From: Bacteroidales bacterium | GTDB lineage: Bacteria > Bacteroidota > Bacteroidia > Bacteroidales > UBA12077 | Assembly (NCBI GenBank): GCA_016342685.1 | Contig: JAEINU010000002.1 | Span: 577,085-641,084, forward strand | Length of the DNA stretch: 64,000 nucleotides | Direction of reading: 5' to 3' | Shown here: positions 34,200 to 43,700 of the stretch, one piece after another | Position numbering within the stretch: position 1 is the first letter of the stretch | Layout: every line of letters begins with the position of its first letter | Program-made: the position numbers and the translations under genes | Notes under the pieces: generated by a model | Seen by the model: only the letters and a program-made list of their open reading frames with translations | Told to the model about the DNA's origin: nothing | Database searches by the model: none

Positions 34200-35042
34200 T
34201 TATTTGGTATTTAATTCGGAAAAAAGAATGGAAATATAGTCGACAACCTCGCTTGAAGGGATAATCTCACCTGAATGTCCCATTTTGAGCAAATCAACTT
34301 TCGGTTTTTTTGCAATTAACTTTGAGTATTCAATTAAAGTCATAATTGGCCCATAGCCACATACACTAATATTCTTGGAAACAACTTCCTTTTCAATTTG
34401 AGAAGAATCCAGCAAGATAATATTCCTTAAAACATACTCATCCATTTTTCGTCCTTTTTCGGGTGATAAAAAATGTGAAAAGTCAGAAGATGCAATAATA
34501 AGTATCTTTCTATTTAATTTTTGTGCCGCTTTATGAATTTTTCCGGCAAGGAGTTTAGCGTTTTTATATGTTTGGTAAGTTAATGTTATAGGGGCGATTT
34601 TAAAATCATAGTCTAAAAAATATTGAAGAAACGGAATCATAACTTCGCATGAATGTTCTCTTTTTTGCTCGATTTCCGAAATTGAGATTCCTAGTTTCTT
34701 ACCAAACTCAGTATCCAAATCGACCTTTCCAAGTGGTGTTTCCCAAATATCATTAGAATCAAACGCTATTTCGTTTCCTATTCCAGTATGATTTGGATTT
34801 ACAATAACTATTGTATCGTATTTTATCTTGGATTGTTTTAATATTTCGAAAAAATGAACTGCCTGAAATGCTGAGAACATATAACCTGCATGTGGAACTA
34901 CACCTCCAATTAAGAATCTATCTTTTAAGCTAGTATCTATATTTTGTAACTCTTTATTTCGGATTGTTTCAATTTGTTCAACAATGGATTCTTTGCTTGC
35001 TGGATAAAAACGCCCGGCAACAGCTGGCTTTCTAATTTTCAT
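34200..35042 (-). CDS. amrB: AmmeMemoRadiSam system protein B (MEMO1 family)
   Basis: A 280-residue MEMO1-family protein related to class III ring-opening dioxygenases. The metal-site residues match human MEMO1: H51 in VVPHAGYMFSA, H85 in NPNHTG, and C228 in CGYGPIM; SCEVMIPFLQYF near 131-142 and SSDFSHFLS near 185-193 are also conserved. Bacterial members bind copper or iron in the homologues studied and are nearly always coded with a radical-SAM partner, as here by an ATGA overlap. The ATG at 35042 is chosen over the longer frame from 35084 because it gives MKIRKPAVAGRFYPA, the family start. The usual AMMECR1 partner is not in this window. Confidence 0.94.
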   Translation of the reverse strand: MKIRKPAVAGRFYPASKESIVEQIETIRNKELQNIDTSLKDRFLIGGVVPHAGYMFSAFQAVHFFEILKQSKIKYDTIVIVNPNHTGIGNEIAFDSNDIWETPLGKVDLDTEFGKKLGISISEIEQKREHSCEVMIPFLQYFLDYDFKIAPITLTYQTYKNAKLLAGKIHKAAQKLNRKILIIASSDFSHFLSPEKGRKMDEYVLRNIILLDSSQIEKEVVSKNISVCGYGPIMTLIEYSKLIAKKPKVDLLKMGHSGEIIPSSEVVDYISILFSELNTK

Positions 35043-36052
35043 TTCTTGATAAAATTTAAAATATGATTCCCACAATTCATACAATTACCTTCACTGTTTA
35101 TTGAAACCGATTTAGATGAATAGCCACTTCTTTTTACAACAAGTTCCTTGCAATTAGAACAATATGTATTATTCCCTTCCTCCAATAACATATTTCCAAG
35201 ATAAACATACTTTAACTTTTCTTTAGCTATTTGACCAAGTTTAATCATTTTCTCTATTGAAGTAGCCTCTATAGATAACTTGTATGTTGGAAAATACCTT
35301 GAAATATGCAAAACAATGTTCTCTCCAAGATTAGCATATAACCAGTTGATCATTTTGCTATATTCCTCTGGATCATCGTTTAAAGAAGGAATAACCAGAT
35401 TTGTAATTTCTAGATGTTTTTGAGCCTCAACAATTGCCTTTAATGTTTCTTTAACCGGTTCAAGCTGAGATTTTGTATACTCTGTAAAAAAATATTCCGA
35501 AAAGGATTTTAGATCAATATTAAAAGCATCGATATATGGCATCAACTCTTCTAATGGTTTAGAATTAATATATCCATTAGATATCATCACATTATTTAAT
35601 CCATTTTTCTTGGCCAATTTTGCGGTATCGAGCATAAATTCGTAAAAAACAGTGGGCTCGTTATATGTAAAAGCAATCCCAACATTTTCCTCTCTTGATT
35701 TAGCCAATTCAACAATCATTTCAGGAGAATACATTTTACTATCTCTTGATAAATCATCGACACTAGACTGTGATATTTCCCAATTTTGACAAAACTTACA
35801 CTTTAAATTACAACCAATACTTCCAACTGAAAGAATTTCCGATCCTGGATAAAAATGATACAAGGGCTTTTTCTCAATTGGATCGAAACCAATAGAAGAT
35901 ACAAGTCCGTAATTTTGAGCAACTAAAATTCCATGATCATTTGTTCTAACTTTACAAACACCATTATTGTCTTCTTTTATAATACAGTTATGCGGACACA
36001 ATTGACACTGAACTTCGCCGTTTTCCAATTTATTATAAAAAAGAGCTTCCAT
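35039..36052 (-). CDS. amrS: AmmeMemoRadiSam system radical SAM enzyme
   Basis: A 337-residue radical-SAM enzyme of the AmrS family. The iron-sulfur motif CNLKCKFC (Cx3Cx2C, C81, C85 and C88) follows LSVGSIG, and the glycine-rich AdoMet motif GIAFTYNEP lies near 117-127. Extra cysteines flank it: CQLCPHNC near 16-23 and a zinc-ribbon-like CSNC/CMNC pair at the C-terminus, which could hold further metal. The reaction is unknown in most organisms; the product is presumed to feed the MEMO-type protein. It follows the acylphosphatase gene by one base and overlaps the MEMO gene, so all three are one operon. Confidence 0.94.
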   Translation of the reverse strand: MEALFYNKLENGEVQCQLCPHNCIIKEDNNGVCKVRTNDHGILVAQNYGLVSSIGFDPIEKKPLYHFYPGSEILSVGSIGCNLKCKFCQNWEISQSSVDDLSRDSKMYSPEMIVELAKSREENVGIAFTYNEPTVFYEFMLDTAKLAKKNGLNNVMISNGYINSKPLEELMPYIDAFNIDLKSFSEYFFTEYTKSQLEPVKETLKAIVEAQKHLEITNLVIPSLNDDPEEYSKMINWLYANLGENIVLHISRYFPTYKLSIEATSIEKMIKLGQIAKEKLKYVYLGNMLLEEGNNTYCSNCKELVVKRSGYSSKSVSINSEGNCMNCGNHILNFIKK

Positions 36053-36053
36053 T

Positions 36054-36323
36054 TTACTTTACTCCAAAATTTGTATAATGATTAAAAGGAATATCGACCA
36101 CTACCACTTCGTCGACTCTAGACCAGGATGGATCATGTTTACACCAATAAATAAACTCCTCGATTAATTCAGGCTCCGCTTCAATTTCCATATATACACT
36201 GCCATCGGTTCTATTTTTTACAAAACCGCATACTCCAATTTCATTTGCTTTTTGAAGAGCACTATAACGGAAACCAACTCCTTGAACTTGTCCATAAATA
36301 TTTAACTTAACGGATCGTATCAT
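36054..36323 (-). CDS. Acylphosphatase
   Basis: An 89-residue acylphosphatase that hydrolyses the carboxyl-phosphate bond of compounds such as acetyl or 1,3-bisphosphoglyceryl phosphate. The motif IYGQVQGVGFRYSAL holds the catalytic arginine R19, and GFVKNRTDGSVYMEIE holds the catalytic asparagine N37. The AmrS start is one base downstream, so the two genes are coupled. Whether acylphosphatase acts in the same pathway as the radical-SAM/MEMO pair is inference. Confidence 0.95.
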   Translation of the reverse strand: MIRSVKLNIYGQVQGVGFRYSALQKANEIGVCGFVKNRTDGSVYMEIEAEPELIEEFIYWCKHDPSWSRVDEVVVVDIPFNHYTNFGVK

Positions 36324-36464
36324 AAATTCATCTCTCCCTTTTGAGATATTATTTAAATGTGTCTAAGGTAAATTTACGAATTAAAGAGACCAAGGTCAAT
36401 CTTTATTAATTAATTTCTTTTCGAAAAAAAAGACCATTTTAAATTATATATAAACTTCTTATAG

Positions 36465-36472
36465 TATTTTTG
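36465..36472 (+). promoter_or_regulatory. Candidate -7 box for the ABC permease gene
   Basis: TATTTTTG matches TAnnTTTG and lies 17 bp before the ATG at 36490. The next base is A, not the preferred pyrimidine, and there is no clear -33 box. Confidence 0.35.
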
Positions 36473-36489
36473 ATAATAATTAATGAATT

Positions 36490-37728
36490 ATGATTTCAAA
36501 AAACCTATTTAAAGAGAATCTAAGGATTGCAATTAGTTCGATCCGTTCAAATCTGTTAAGAACAGTTTTGACTGTATTCATTATAGCATTTGGAATTATG
36601 GCTTTAGTAGGGATTTTAACAGCCATCGATTCAATAAAAGGTTCTATTAATAATCAATTTAGGAGTATGGGCGCAAATACTTTTAATATTGTTAATAGAG
36701 ATAATAGAGTTCGAGTGGGCGGGCGTGTAGAAAGATATAAAAATATCGAATATAGAGATGCAAAGAACTTTAAAGAAGATTTCAAATTTCCTGCGCAAGT
36801 TTCCATATCAACCTTTGCATCGGAAATAGCAACGGTTAAATACAAATCAAAAAAAACCAATCCCAACATTCCTGTAGTTGGCTCTGATGAAAATTACCTA
36901 ATTAACTCAGGTTACGAAATACAAAAAGGCAGGAATTTCTCTATTACCGAAATTGAAGCAAATGCTCATGTTGTGGTAATAGGTTCTAATTTAATAAAAG
37001 ATCTATTTGACGATGGAGAAGAACCTTTAGAAAAAATAATAAGTATTGGAAACGGTAAATACAAGATAATTGGAATCTTAAAGGAAAAAGGTTCGAGTTT
37101 TGGTTCTCAGGGTGATAAGATTTGTGTTTTACCCATAACAAGTGTAAGACAATATTTTTCTCGTCCGAATATGAATTTTAGAATTTCCGTTTTACCTTAC
37201 GATTCAAAGTTATTAAAATCGGGCATTAATGAAGCTACCGGATTATTTAGAGTTATTAGAAAATTGAGGAGTTTTGAGGATAATAATTTCTCTATCGAAT
37301 CGAGCGATAATTTAGCTAATTTACTTATCGAGAATATAAGTTATGTAACTTTTGCTGCCACCTTAATTGGAATAATAACATTATTTGGTGCTGCAATTGG
37401 CCTAATGAATATTATGCTTGTTTCTGTAACCGAAAGAACTAAAGAAATCGGTATTAGAAAAGCGATTGGAGCTAAGTCATCAATAATACGAAGACAGTTT
37501 CTTTACGAATCGATACTTATTGGTCAGCTGGGTGGTTTTTTTGGCATTATTTTGGGGATTCTTATCGGAAATATCGTATCTTTAGTAACTGGTGGAATAT
37601 TTATTATTCCATGGGCTTGGATACTTGGAGGGGTAGTTATTTGCCTATTTGTTGGATTGGTATCTGGTTTAATTCCAGCAATTAAAGCCTCAAAACTAGA
37701 CCCTATAATTTCATTACGTTACGAATAA
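36490..37728 (+). CDS. ABC transporter permease (MacB/FtsX type)
   Basis: A 412-residue inner-membrane permease. A first helix (about residues 20-45) is followed by a large periplasmic MacB_PCD domain (to about 280), then an FtsX domain with three helices. The coupling motif GLMNIMLVSVTERTKEIGIR followed by KAIGAKSSIIRRQF near residues 305-340 is typical. Such permeases work with an ATPase (MacB/LolD type), which is not adjacent here. They move lipoproteins, peptides or antibiotics; substrate unknown. The SiaC-like gene follows after 13 bp. Confidence 0.92.
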   Translation: MISKNLFKENLRIAISSIRSNLLRTVLTVFIIAFGIMALVGILTAIDSIKGSINNQFRSMGANTFNIVNRDNRVRVGGRVERYKNIEYRDAKNFKEDFKFPAQVSISTFASEIATVKYKSKKTNPNIPVVGSDENYLINSGYEIQKGRNFSITEIEANAHVVVIGSNLIKDLFDDGEEPLEKIISIGNGKYKIIGILKEKGSSFGSQGDKICVLPITSVRQYFSRPNMNFRISVLPYDSKLLKSGINEATGLFRVIRKLRSFEDNNFSIESSDNLANLLIENISYVTFAATLIGIITLFGAAIGLMNIMLVSVTERTKEIGIRKAIGAKSSIIRRQFLYESILIGQLGGFFGIILGILIGNIVSLVTGGIFIIPWAWILGGVVICLFVGLVSGLIPAIKASKLDPIISLRYE

Positions 37729-37741
37729 CACTAAATAGATT

Positions 37742-38119
37742 ATGAACGAATTGATTATCGAAAAATCGGCAAAAACACCTTTTATAAATTTCGACGCTCA
37801 ATCTGGAATATTAAAGATTATCGGAAGATCAATTCCTGAAAATCCAGAAGAATTTTATACAAATCTGTTTATATGGACTAAAGAATATTTCAATAAACCA
37901 CAAAACGAAACTTTAGTTCATGTTCAACTAGAATACATTAATAGTGGATCATCAAAGTTTATTTTAGAATTTTTCCAATTAATCCAGCTTTATAAAGGTA
38001 AAGGAATGAATTGCAAAATAAATTGGCATTATGAAGAAGATGATGAGGCTGTACTTGAGCTAGGGAAACATTATCAATCTATAATTGATGTTCCTTTTAA
38101 ATTAATTGAACTATATTAA
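37742..38119 (+). CDS. siaC: SiaC-like regulatory phosphoprotein (DUF1987)
   Basis: A 125-residue single-domain protein of the SiaC family. The phosphorylation site of Pseudomonas SiaC (Thr68) corresponds to S68 in LEYINSGSSK, at the same residue number. The C-terminal MNCKINWHYEEDDEAVLELG is the other conserved block. In Pseudomonas, SiaC is controlled by a phosphatase/kinase pair (SiaA/SiaB) and activates a diguanylate cyclase; those partners are not here, and Bacteroidota often lack c-di-GMP enzymes. So the molecular role in this organism is open. It follows the ABC permease gene and ends in a terminator. Confidence 0.82.
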   Translation: MNELIIEKSAKTPFINFDAQSGILKIIGRSIPENPEEFYTNLFIWTKEYFNKPQNETLVHVQLEYINSGSSKFILEFFQLIQLYKGKGMNCKINWHYEEDDEAVLELGKHYQSIIDVPFKLIELY

Positions 38120-38142
38120 CCCTAAAATTTCACCCATAAAAA

Positions 38143-38173
38143 AAGCCTAAGAAAACTTCTGTTTCTTAGGCTT
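38143..38173. terminator. Bidirectional terminator between siaC-like and gap genes
   Basis: A 12-bp stem (AAGCCTAAGAAA with TTTCTTAGGCTT, 7-base loop) with A-runs upstream and T-rich sequence downstream, so it serves both convergent genes. Confidence 0.82.
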
Positions 38174-38194
38174 CTCTTTTTAATAAAAAATATC

Positions 38195-39267
<1,073 letters not shown>

Positions 39268-39326
39268 AAATTATGAAGAATATATCTAGATACTTTACAA
39301 CATATAAATATGGCAATTTGTTGAAT

Positions 39327-40118
39327 CTATCTGAAAATTCTAAATTTCCGTTTTCTCTTCTCGAAATAATTATCGGATACCTCTTGTGCATTAACAACTT
39401 TACCAAATCGATAACACACAAAAAGGGTAAAAAAGAATTGCTGATTATCATCAACATCCATTATTTCAAGGCTATTTGTGTATGCCTGAACCATAACACC
39501 GGCCTCTAATGCATGTATCAATGTTTCTGATTGGCTAAATTCAACATTTATACCTGCTTTAACAAATGCTCCAGGAACAATTTTTATTTCGTCGAAACCT
39601 TTAAAGAAAGATGATTTACCCCGAATATTACCCGAATCATGTATATCAGCATTAAATCTTTGCTCTTTCACATCCATTGTAGTATCTCTTGGTTCAATAT
39701 CGTAATAAATTGGTTTAAGAAATGCTACCGATGGCCCAAAGGTATAAAAATAACGTATTGCAACACTACCAATATCAGCCTTACTAAACATTTCGTTTTG
39801 TTTACCATAGCCAAACCTTAAGTCATAAACAGAATTTAACTTACCAAATACAAATGATTCCGATCTAAATGATGTGGATTTTATTTCTTTTGAATGTTTA
39901 ATTATTGAAAACTCAGCTTCGTATAGCCTCTTTTCCAAATAATTAATTCGACTACCATATCTATAGCCTAACCCCCATCCGTTTGTAGATAGATTAAATG
40001 CTACAGTTTTCTCGTTACGATAAAAAATATTTGGGACGTCTGAAATACCTTCTTGTGAAAATAAGATATTTGCAAAAAGCATAAATTGGATAACTAAAAA
40101 GTAGAATCTAAATCTCAT
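39327..40118 (-). CDS. Outer-membrane beta-barrel-like protein, function unknown
   Basis: A 263-residue exported protein with a signal peptide (to about residue 21, ending NILFSQ). Repeated stretches such as TVAFNLSTNGWGLGYRYGSR, SVYDLRFGYGKQNEMF, SVAIRYFYTFGPSVAFLKPI and FFFTLFVCYRFGKV alternate hydrophobic and polar residues, as in small outer-membrane barrels. The terminal VNAQEVSDNYFEKRKRKF tail is basic and extends past the barrel. I do not recognise the family by motif. It is downstream of the two tiny lipoprotein genes but separated from them by a terminator. Confidence 0.72.
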   Translation of the reverse strand: MRFRFYFLVIQFMLFANILFSQEGISDVPNIFYRNEKTVAFNLSTNGWGLGYRYGSRINYLEKRLYEAEFSIIKHSKEIKSTSFRSESFVFGKLNSVYDLRFGYGKQNEMFSKADIGSVAIRYFYTFGPSVAFLKPIYYDIEPRDTTMDVKEQRFNADIHDSGNIRGKSSFFKGFDEIKIVPGAFVKAGINVEFSQSETLIHALEAGVMVQAYTNSLEIMDVDDNQQFFFTLFVCYRFGKVVNAQEVSDNYFEKRKRKFRIFR

Positions 40119-40123
40119 ATAAT

Positions 40124-40165
40124 AAAAAACTGTCTCAAAAGTAAAATTAACATTTTTCGAGACAG
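40124..40165 (-). terminator. Terminator after the tandem CPAY lipoprotein genes
   Basis: CTGTCTC (40130-40136) pairs with GAGACAG (40159-40165) and the flanking AAAA/TTTT extends the stem. On the minus strand it is followed by TTTTTTATT. Confidence 0.75.
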
Positions 40166-40219
40166 ACTAACAGTAGGTTACTCAGAAAATTATTATTTTC
40201 TTATATTTTGGAGTAAAAT

Positions 40220-40345
40220 CTACGAATTAACTTCAACATTTTCAACTTCTACCTGACCATATGCTGGACAATCTTTGCTCTTGCAAGAGCTTAAAACTGC
40301 TACAACAAATAGTGAAAATACAACTGCTACGATAAATCTTTTCAT
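40220..40345 (-). CDS. Small CPAY lipoprotein A, 41 residues
   Basis: A tiny gene. From ATG 40345 to TAG 40220 it codes MKRFIVAVVFSLFVVAVLSS then CKSKDCPAYGQVEVENVEVNS. The first 20 residues are a lipoprotein signal with lipobox VLSSC, so the mature peptide would be only 21 residues with acylated Cys21, the motif CPAY and an acidic tail. It is a paralogue of the gene just upstream. A terminator follows. It resembles tiny Bacteroidota lipoproteins with a CPAY motif, for which I know no function. Confidence 0.78.
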   Translation of the reverse strand: MKRFIVAVVFSLFVVAVLSSCKSKDCPAYGQVEVENVEVNS

Positions 40346-40410
40346 GATGGTTTAGTTATGTTATTTACATTGATTTGTTTTTATCAAATCTAAAAAAAAA
40401 AAATCAGAAA

Positions 40411-40533
40411 TTAAACATTTTGTTCCGTTGTTTCTGAGTTATCAGAATATGCAGGACAACTATGATTTGAATGACAAGAACTTAAAACTGCTAAAAGTAC
40501 AATTACCACTAATGCTACACCTATTTTTTTCAT
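40411..40533 (-). CDS. Small CPAY lipoprotein B, 40 residues
   Basis: A tiny gene from ATG 40533 to TAA 40411, coding MKKIGVALVVIVLLAVLSSC then HSNHSCPAYSDNSETTEQNV. The lipobox VLSSC gives acylated Cys20 and a 21-residue mature peptide. It shares with the downstream paralogue the signal, a 4- to 5-residue spacer, the CPAY motif and a short polar acidic tail. A good Shine-Dalgarno-like AGAGGAGAAAG precedes the ATG, which is unusual for this phylum, and a perfect -7 box lies upstream. Both suggest strong expression. Confidence 0.8.
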   Translation of the reverse strand: MKKIGVALVVIVLLAVLSSCHSNHSCPAYSDNSETTEQNV

Positions 40534-40584
40534 TTCTTTCTCCTCTGAAATTATTTAATTAAAATTTTACTAATTAATCACATG

Positions 40585-40592
40585 CAAATATA
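40585..40592 (-). promoter_or_regulatory. Candidate -7 box for the CPAY lipoprotein genes
   Basis: The minus strand reads TATATTTGC, a full match to TAnnTTTGY, 51 bp before the ATG of lipoprotein B. No matching -33 box is evident. Confidence 0.55.
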
Positions 40593-40676
40593 CGCTTTGA
40601 CATGATTAAGGTTCCTTTATTAATTTAATAATTACGGGCATTCATCACTGGTATTTATACGTTTGTCAAAATGGAA

Positions 40677-40705
40677 AAAACCAGGAAAAATTCATTCCTG
40701 GTTTT
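40677..40705 (-). terminator. Terminator after the BNR/VPS10-like gene
   Basis: An 11-bp stem AAAACCAGGAA (40677-40687) with TTCCTGGTTTT (40695-40705). It is 28 bp past the stop of the minus-strand gene at 40733. Confidence 0.8.
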
Positions 40706-40732
40706 AATACAATCAACTTTATTGTTTGTTCA

Positions 40733-43700
40733 TTAATTCATTTCAGGAATCCTGCCGGGAGTCCAAGGTGCCTTAATATCCTCAAGATCTTGTTCAAGAT
40801 TCTTAATATCGATAGTAGACAATTTCTTTAATCTTAAAATTAACACCGGTAATTCTTCATGAATTATTTCGTATGCCAATTTACTAGTTTCTGTTATTGA
40901 AGATGTAGAACCCGATTGTCCCCAAATTACATATTGTAACCTATTTGTTAAAGGAACTTGTCGAGGAGGAATTTCCTCATCGCTTGCTTTTGGTGTGCTA
41001 CCTTCAAATTTAAATAATATATTTTCTAACTCTTTCTCAATTCCTTCTGCCTTAACAAGTAATGTATGATCTGCTTGTGGAGTGCTAACAATAGTTTGCT
41101 TCAAATAGGCAACTTTTTCTATGAGCTCCTCATTAAACTCGATAGCACCTACCATAACTCGTGTAATTTCAGCAAATTTTCTTTGGAACTCAACCATCGC
41201 TTTTCGGTCTATTGCTGGTAAGGTTGTGTTATTTAAAGGCTTAACTACAAAGTTCTGATCAGCGATTAACTTCTTAGTATCACCTTTTTGGTACATCGAA
41301 ACTGATACCGAATAATTTCCAGGTAAAACCATCCAGAAACCATTACTTTCTTTCAGTGGATCAAATTTATCTTTTGTTAGATTTAATGGAAAATCTCCAG
41401 AATATTGCAAATCCCAAACAACTCTATTTATTCCTTTACTTGGGGTTTTATTTATTTTTTTAATTATAGCTCCACTTTCATCCTTTATTGTAAAAATCAA
41501 ATATGGCGCAATCTCTTTCGCTTCATCTTCTAATTCTTTCCAAGTTGGCTGATGAATTGGTTTTGCATCCTTAAAAAGCTCTTCTTCCTTTTCTTTACGA
41601 ATTTCTTTATCTGTTTTAGGTACTTCCTTTAAATAATATGTAAATACTGCACCAAAATCTGGATTCTTAGCGGTGTAATATGTCGCTCCTTGTCCGTATT
41701 TTTTACCTGTTTGCATATATGCTAATGCATCTTTAATAGGAAATACATGAGCTTCTTTCTCAATTAATTCAGGTTTTACTTGACGTAAAGCTGAATAATC
41801 ATCAAGAATGTAAAATCCTCGACCAAATGTAGCTATTACCAAATCACTCTCCCTTTTCTGAATTACCATATCTCGTACAGCAACAGTTGGCAATCCTGAA
41901 TTTAACTTAACCCATTTTGATCCTCCATTATAGGAAAAATAAACCCCAAATTCGGTTCCAGCAAACAATAAATCTTTATCTACATAATCTTGCTCAATTG
42001 TATGAATTGTACCGTTTTCGTCAAATCCAGTTGAGATTGCTTTCCATGTTTTTCCTTTATCAGAACTTTTTAATAAATAGGGTTTAAAATCATCTCTTTT
42101 TCTATTATCAAAAGAGGCAAAAACTACATTTTCATCATATCTTGAAGCATGAATATCACTAACGTATGTGTTAGAAGGAATTTCAGGGAAAGATATTATT
42201 TTTCTCCATGTTGTTCCATCGTCTTCAGTTACTGAAATAACCCCATCGTCGGTTCCTGCATAAATTAATCCCTCTTTTAATGGCGACTCAACCAATGAGA
42301 TAATCATTCCAAACTGGGATGTTGAAATATCTTTAACAACAGCGTCGGGACTCCAATACTTACCCATAACTGGCCATGTATTTCGATCTATTTGTGCTGT
42401 TAAATCATCACTAATAACTTCCCATGAGTTTCCTCTATCGTCGCTTTTAAAAACAACTTCGGCTGCCATATACAAACGAGTATTTTTATGAGGACTAATA
42501 ATTACTGGTGCATTCCAATTCCATTTATGGGTTAGTTCGCCCTTACCTGGCTGAGGTTTAATAAAAATCGATTCTTGGCTCTTTTTATCGAATCTGTATA
42601 CATTTCCATACTGATATTCATTATATATGATATTTGGATCTTCTGGGTCAATTTGTGACCAAAAACCATCACCGCCAATAGTTACTGTCCAATCATCACT
42701 TGTAACACCTCCAGAGCTTATTGTTTTTGAAGGACCAACACAACTATTGTTATCTTGAGTACCACCTGTTACATTATAAAATGGGTAATCGTTATCGACA
42801 CCAACACGATAAAATTGCGTTACAGGTAAATTTGAAACCTGACGATAATTCTGACCATCGTCATATGTAATATAGACTCCACCGTCACCACCAATAATCC
42901 AATGTTTTGTATCTGTTGGATCTATCCATAATGCATGATCATCGACATGTCGTTCACTTAATCCCAGTTGTTTCCAAGTTTTACCGCCATCATATGTAAC
43001 ATGCGAATATGTTTCAACAGAAAATACTTTATTTACATCAATAGGATCACAATAAATTTCATTGTAATACTGTCCACTAGAAGAATGGGTACTCATTTTA
43101 GTCCACGACTCACCTCTATCGGTTGATCTATAAAAACCACCATTATCTTCAGCTGCTTCAACAATTAAATATAAGTAATCGGGATTAACAGGAGAAATCG
43201 CAATACCCATGCCTCCTTTATGAACACTGGGTAAACCTTTTTCTATCTTTCTCCAGTTTTGACCTCCATCAGTAGATTTTTGAACACCAGATTCTGGTCC
43301 GCCACCTATCTTTGTGTGCACATGACGACGACGTTGTTCTGTTGTTACATAAATCACTTCAGGATTTTTTGGATCAAGAATTACATTATTCACTCCTGTA
43401 TTCTCGCTTATATTTAAAACCTTAATCCAGTTTTTACCACCGTCTATTGTTTTATACAATCCTCTTTCTCCTCCTGGTCCCCATGTAGATCCTTCTGCTG
43501 CAACATAAACAATATTTGAGTTTGTATTATTAATTGCAATCATTCCAATATGACGAGATTCTTTTAGCCCCATGTTTGTCCATGAATCTCCACCATCGAC
43601 TGATTTATATATTCCATCGCCATATGACAAAGCTCGCTGATGATTATTCTCACCTGTACCAGCCCAAACAACACTTGTATTGTTCGGATCAATAGCCAAA

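Noticed and set aside
40372-40390. Terminator between the two CPAY lipoprotein genes
   Set aside because: The 6-bp hairpin GATTTG/CAAATC has no T-run on the minus strand, so the genes are probably co-transcribed.
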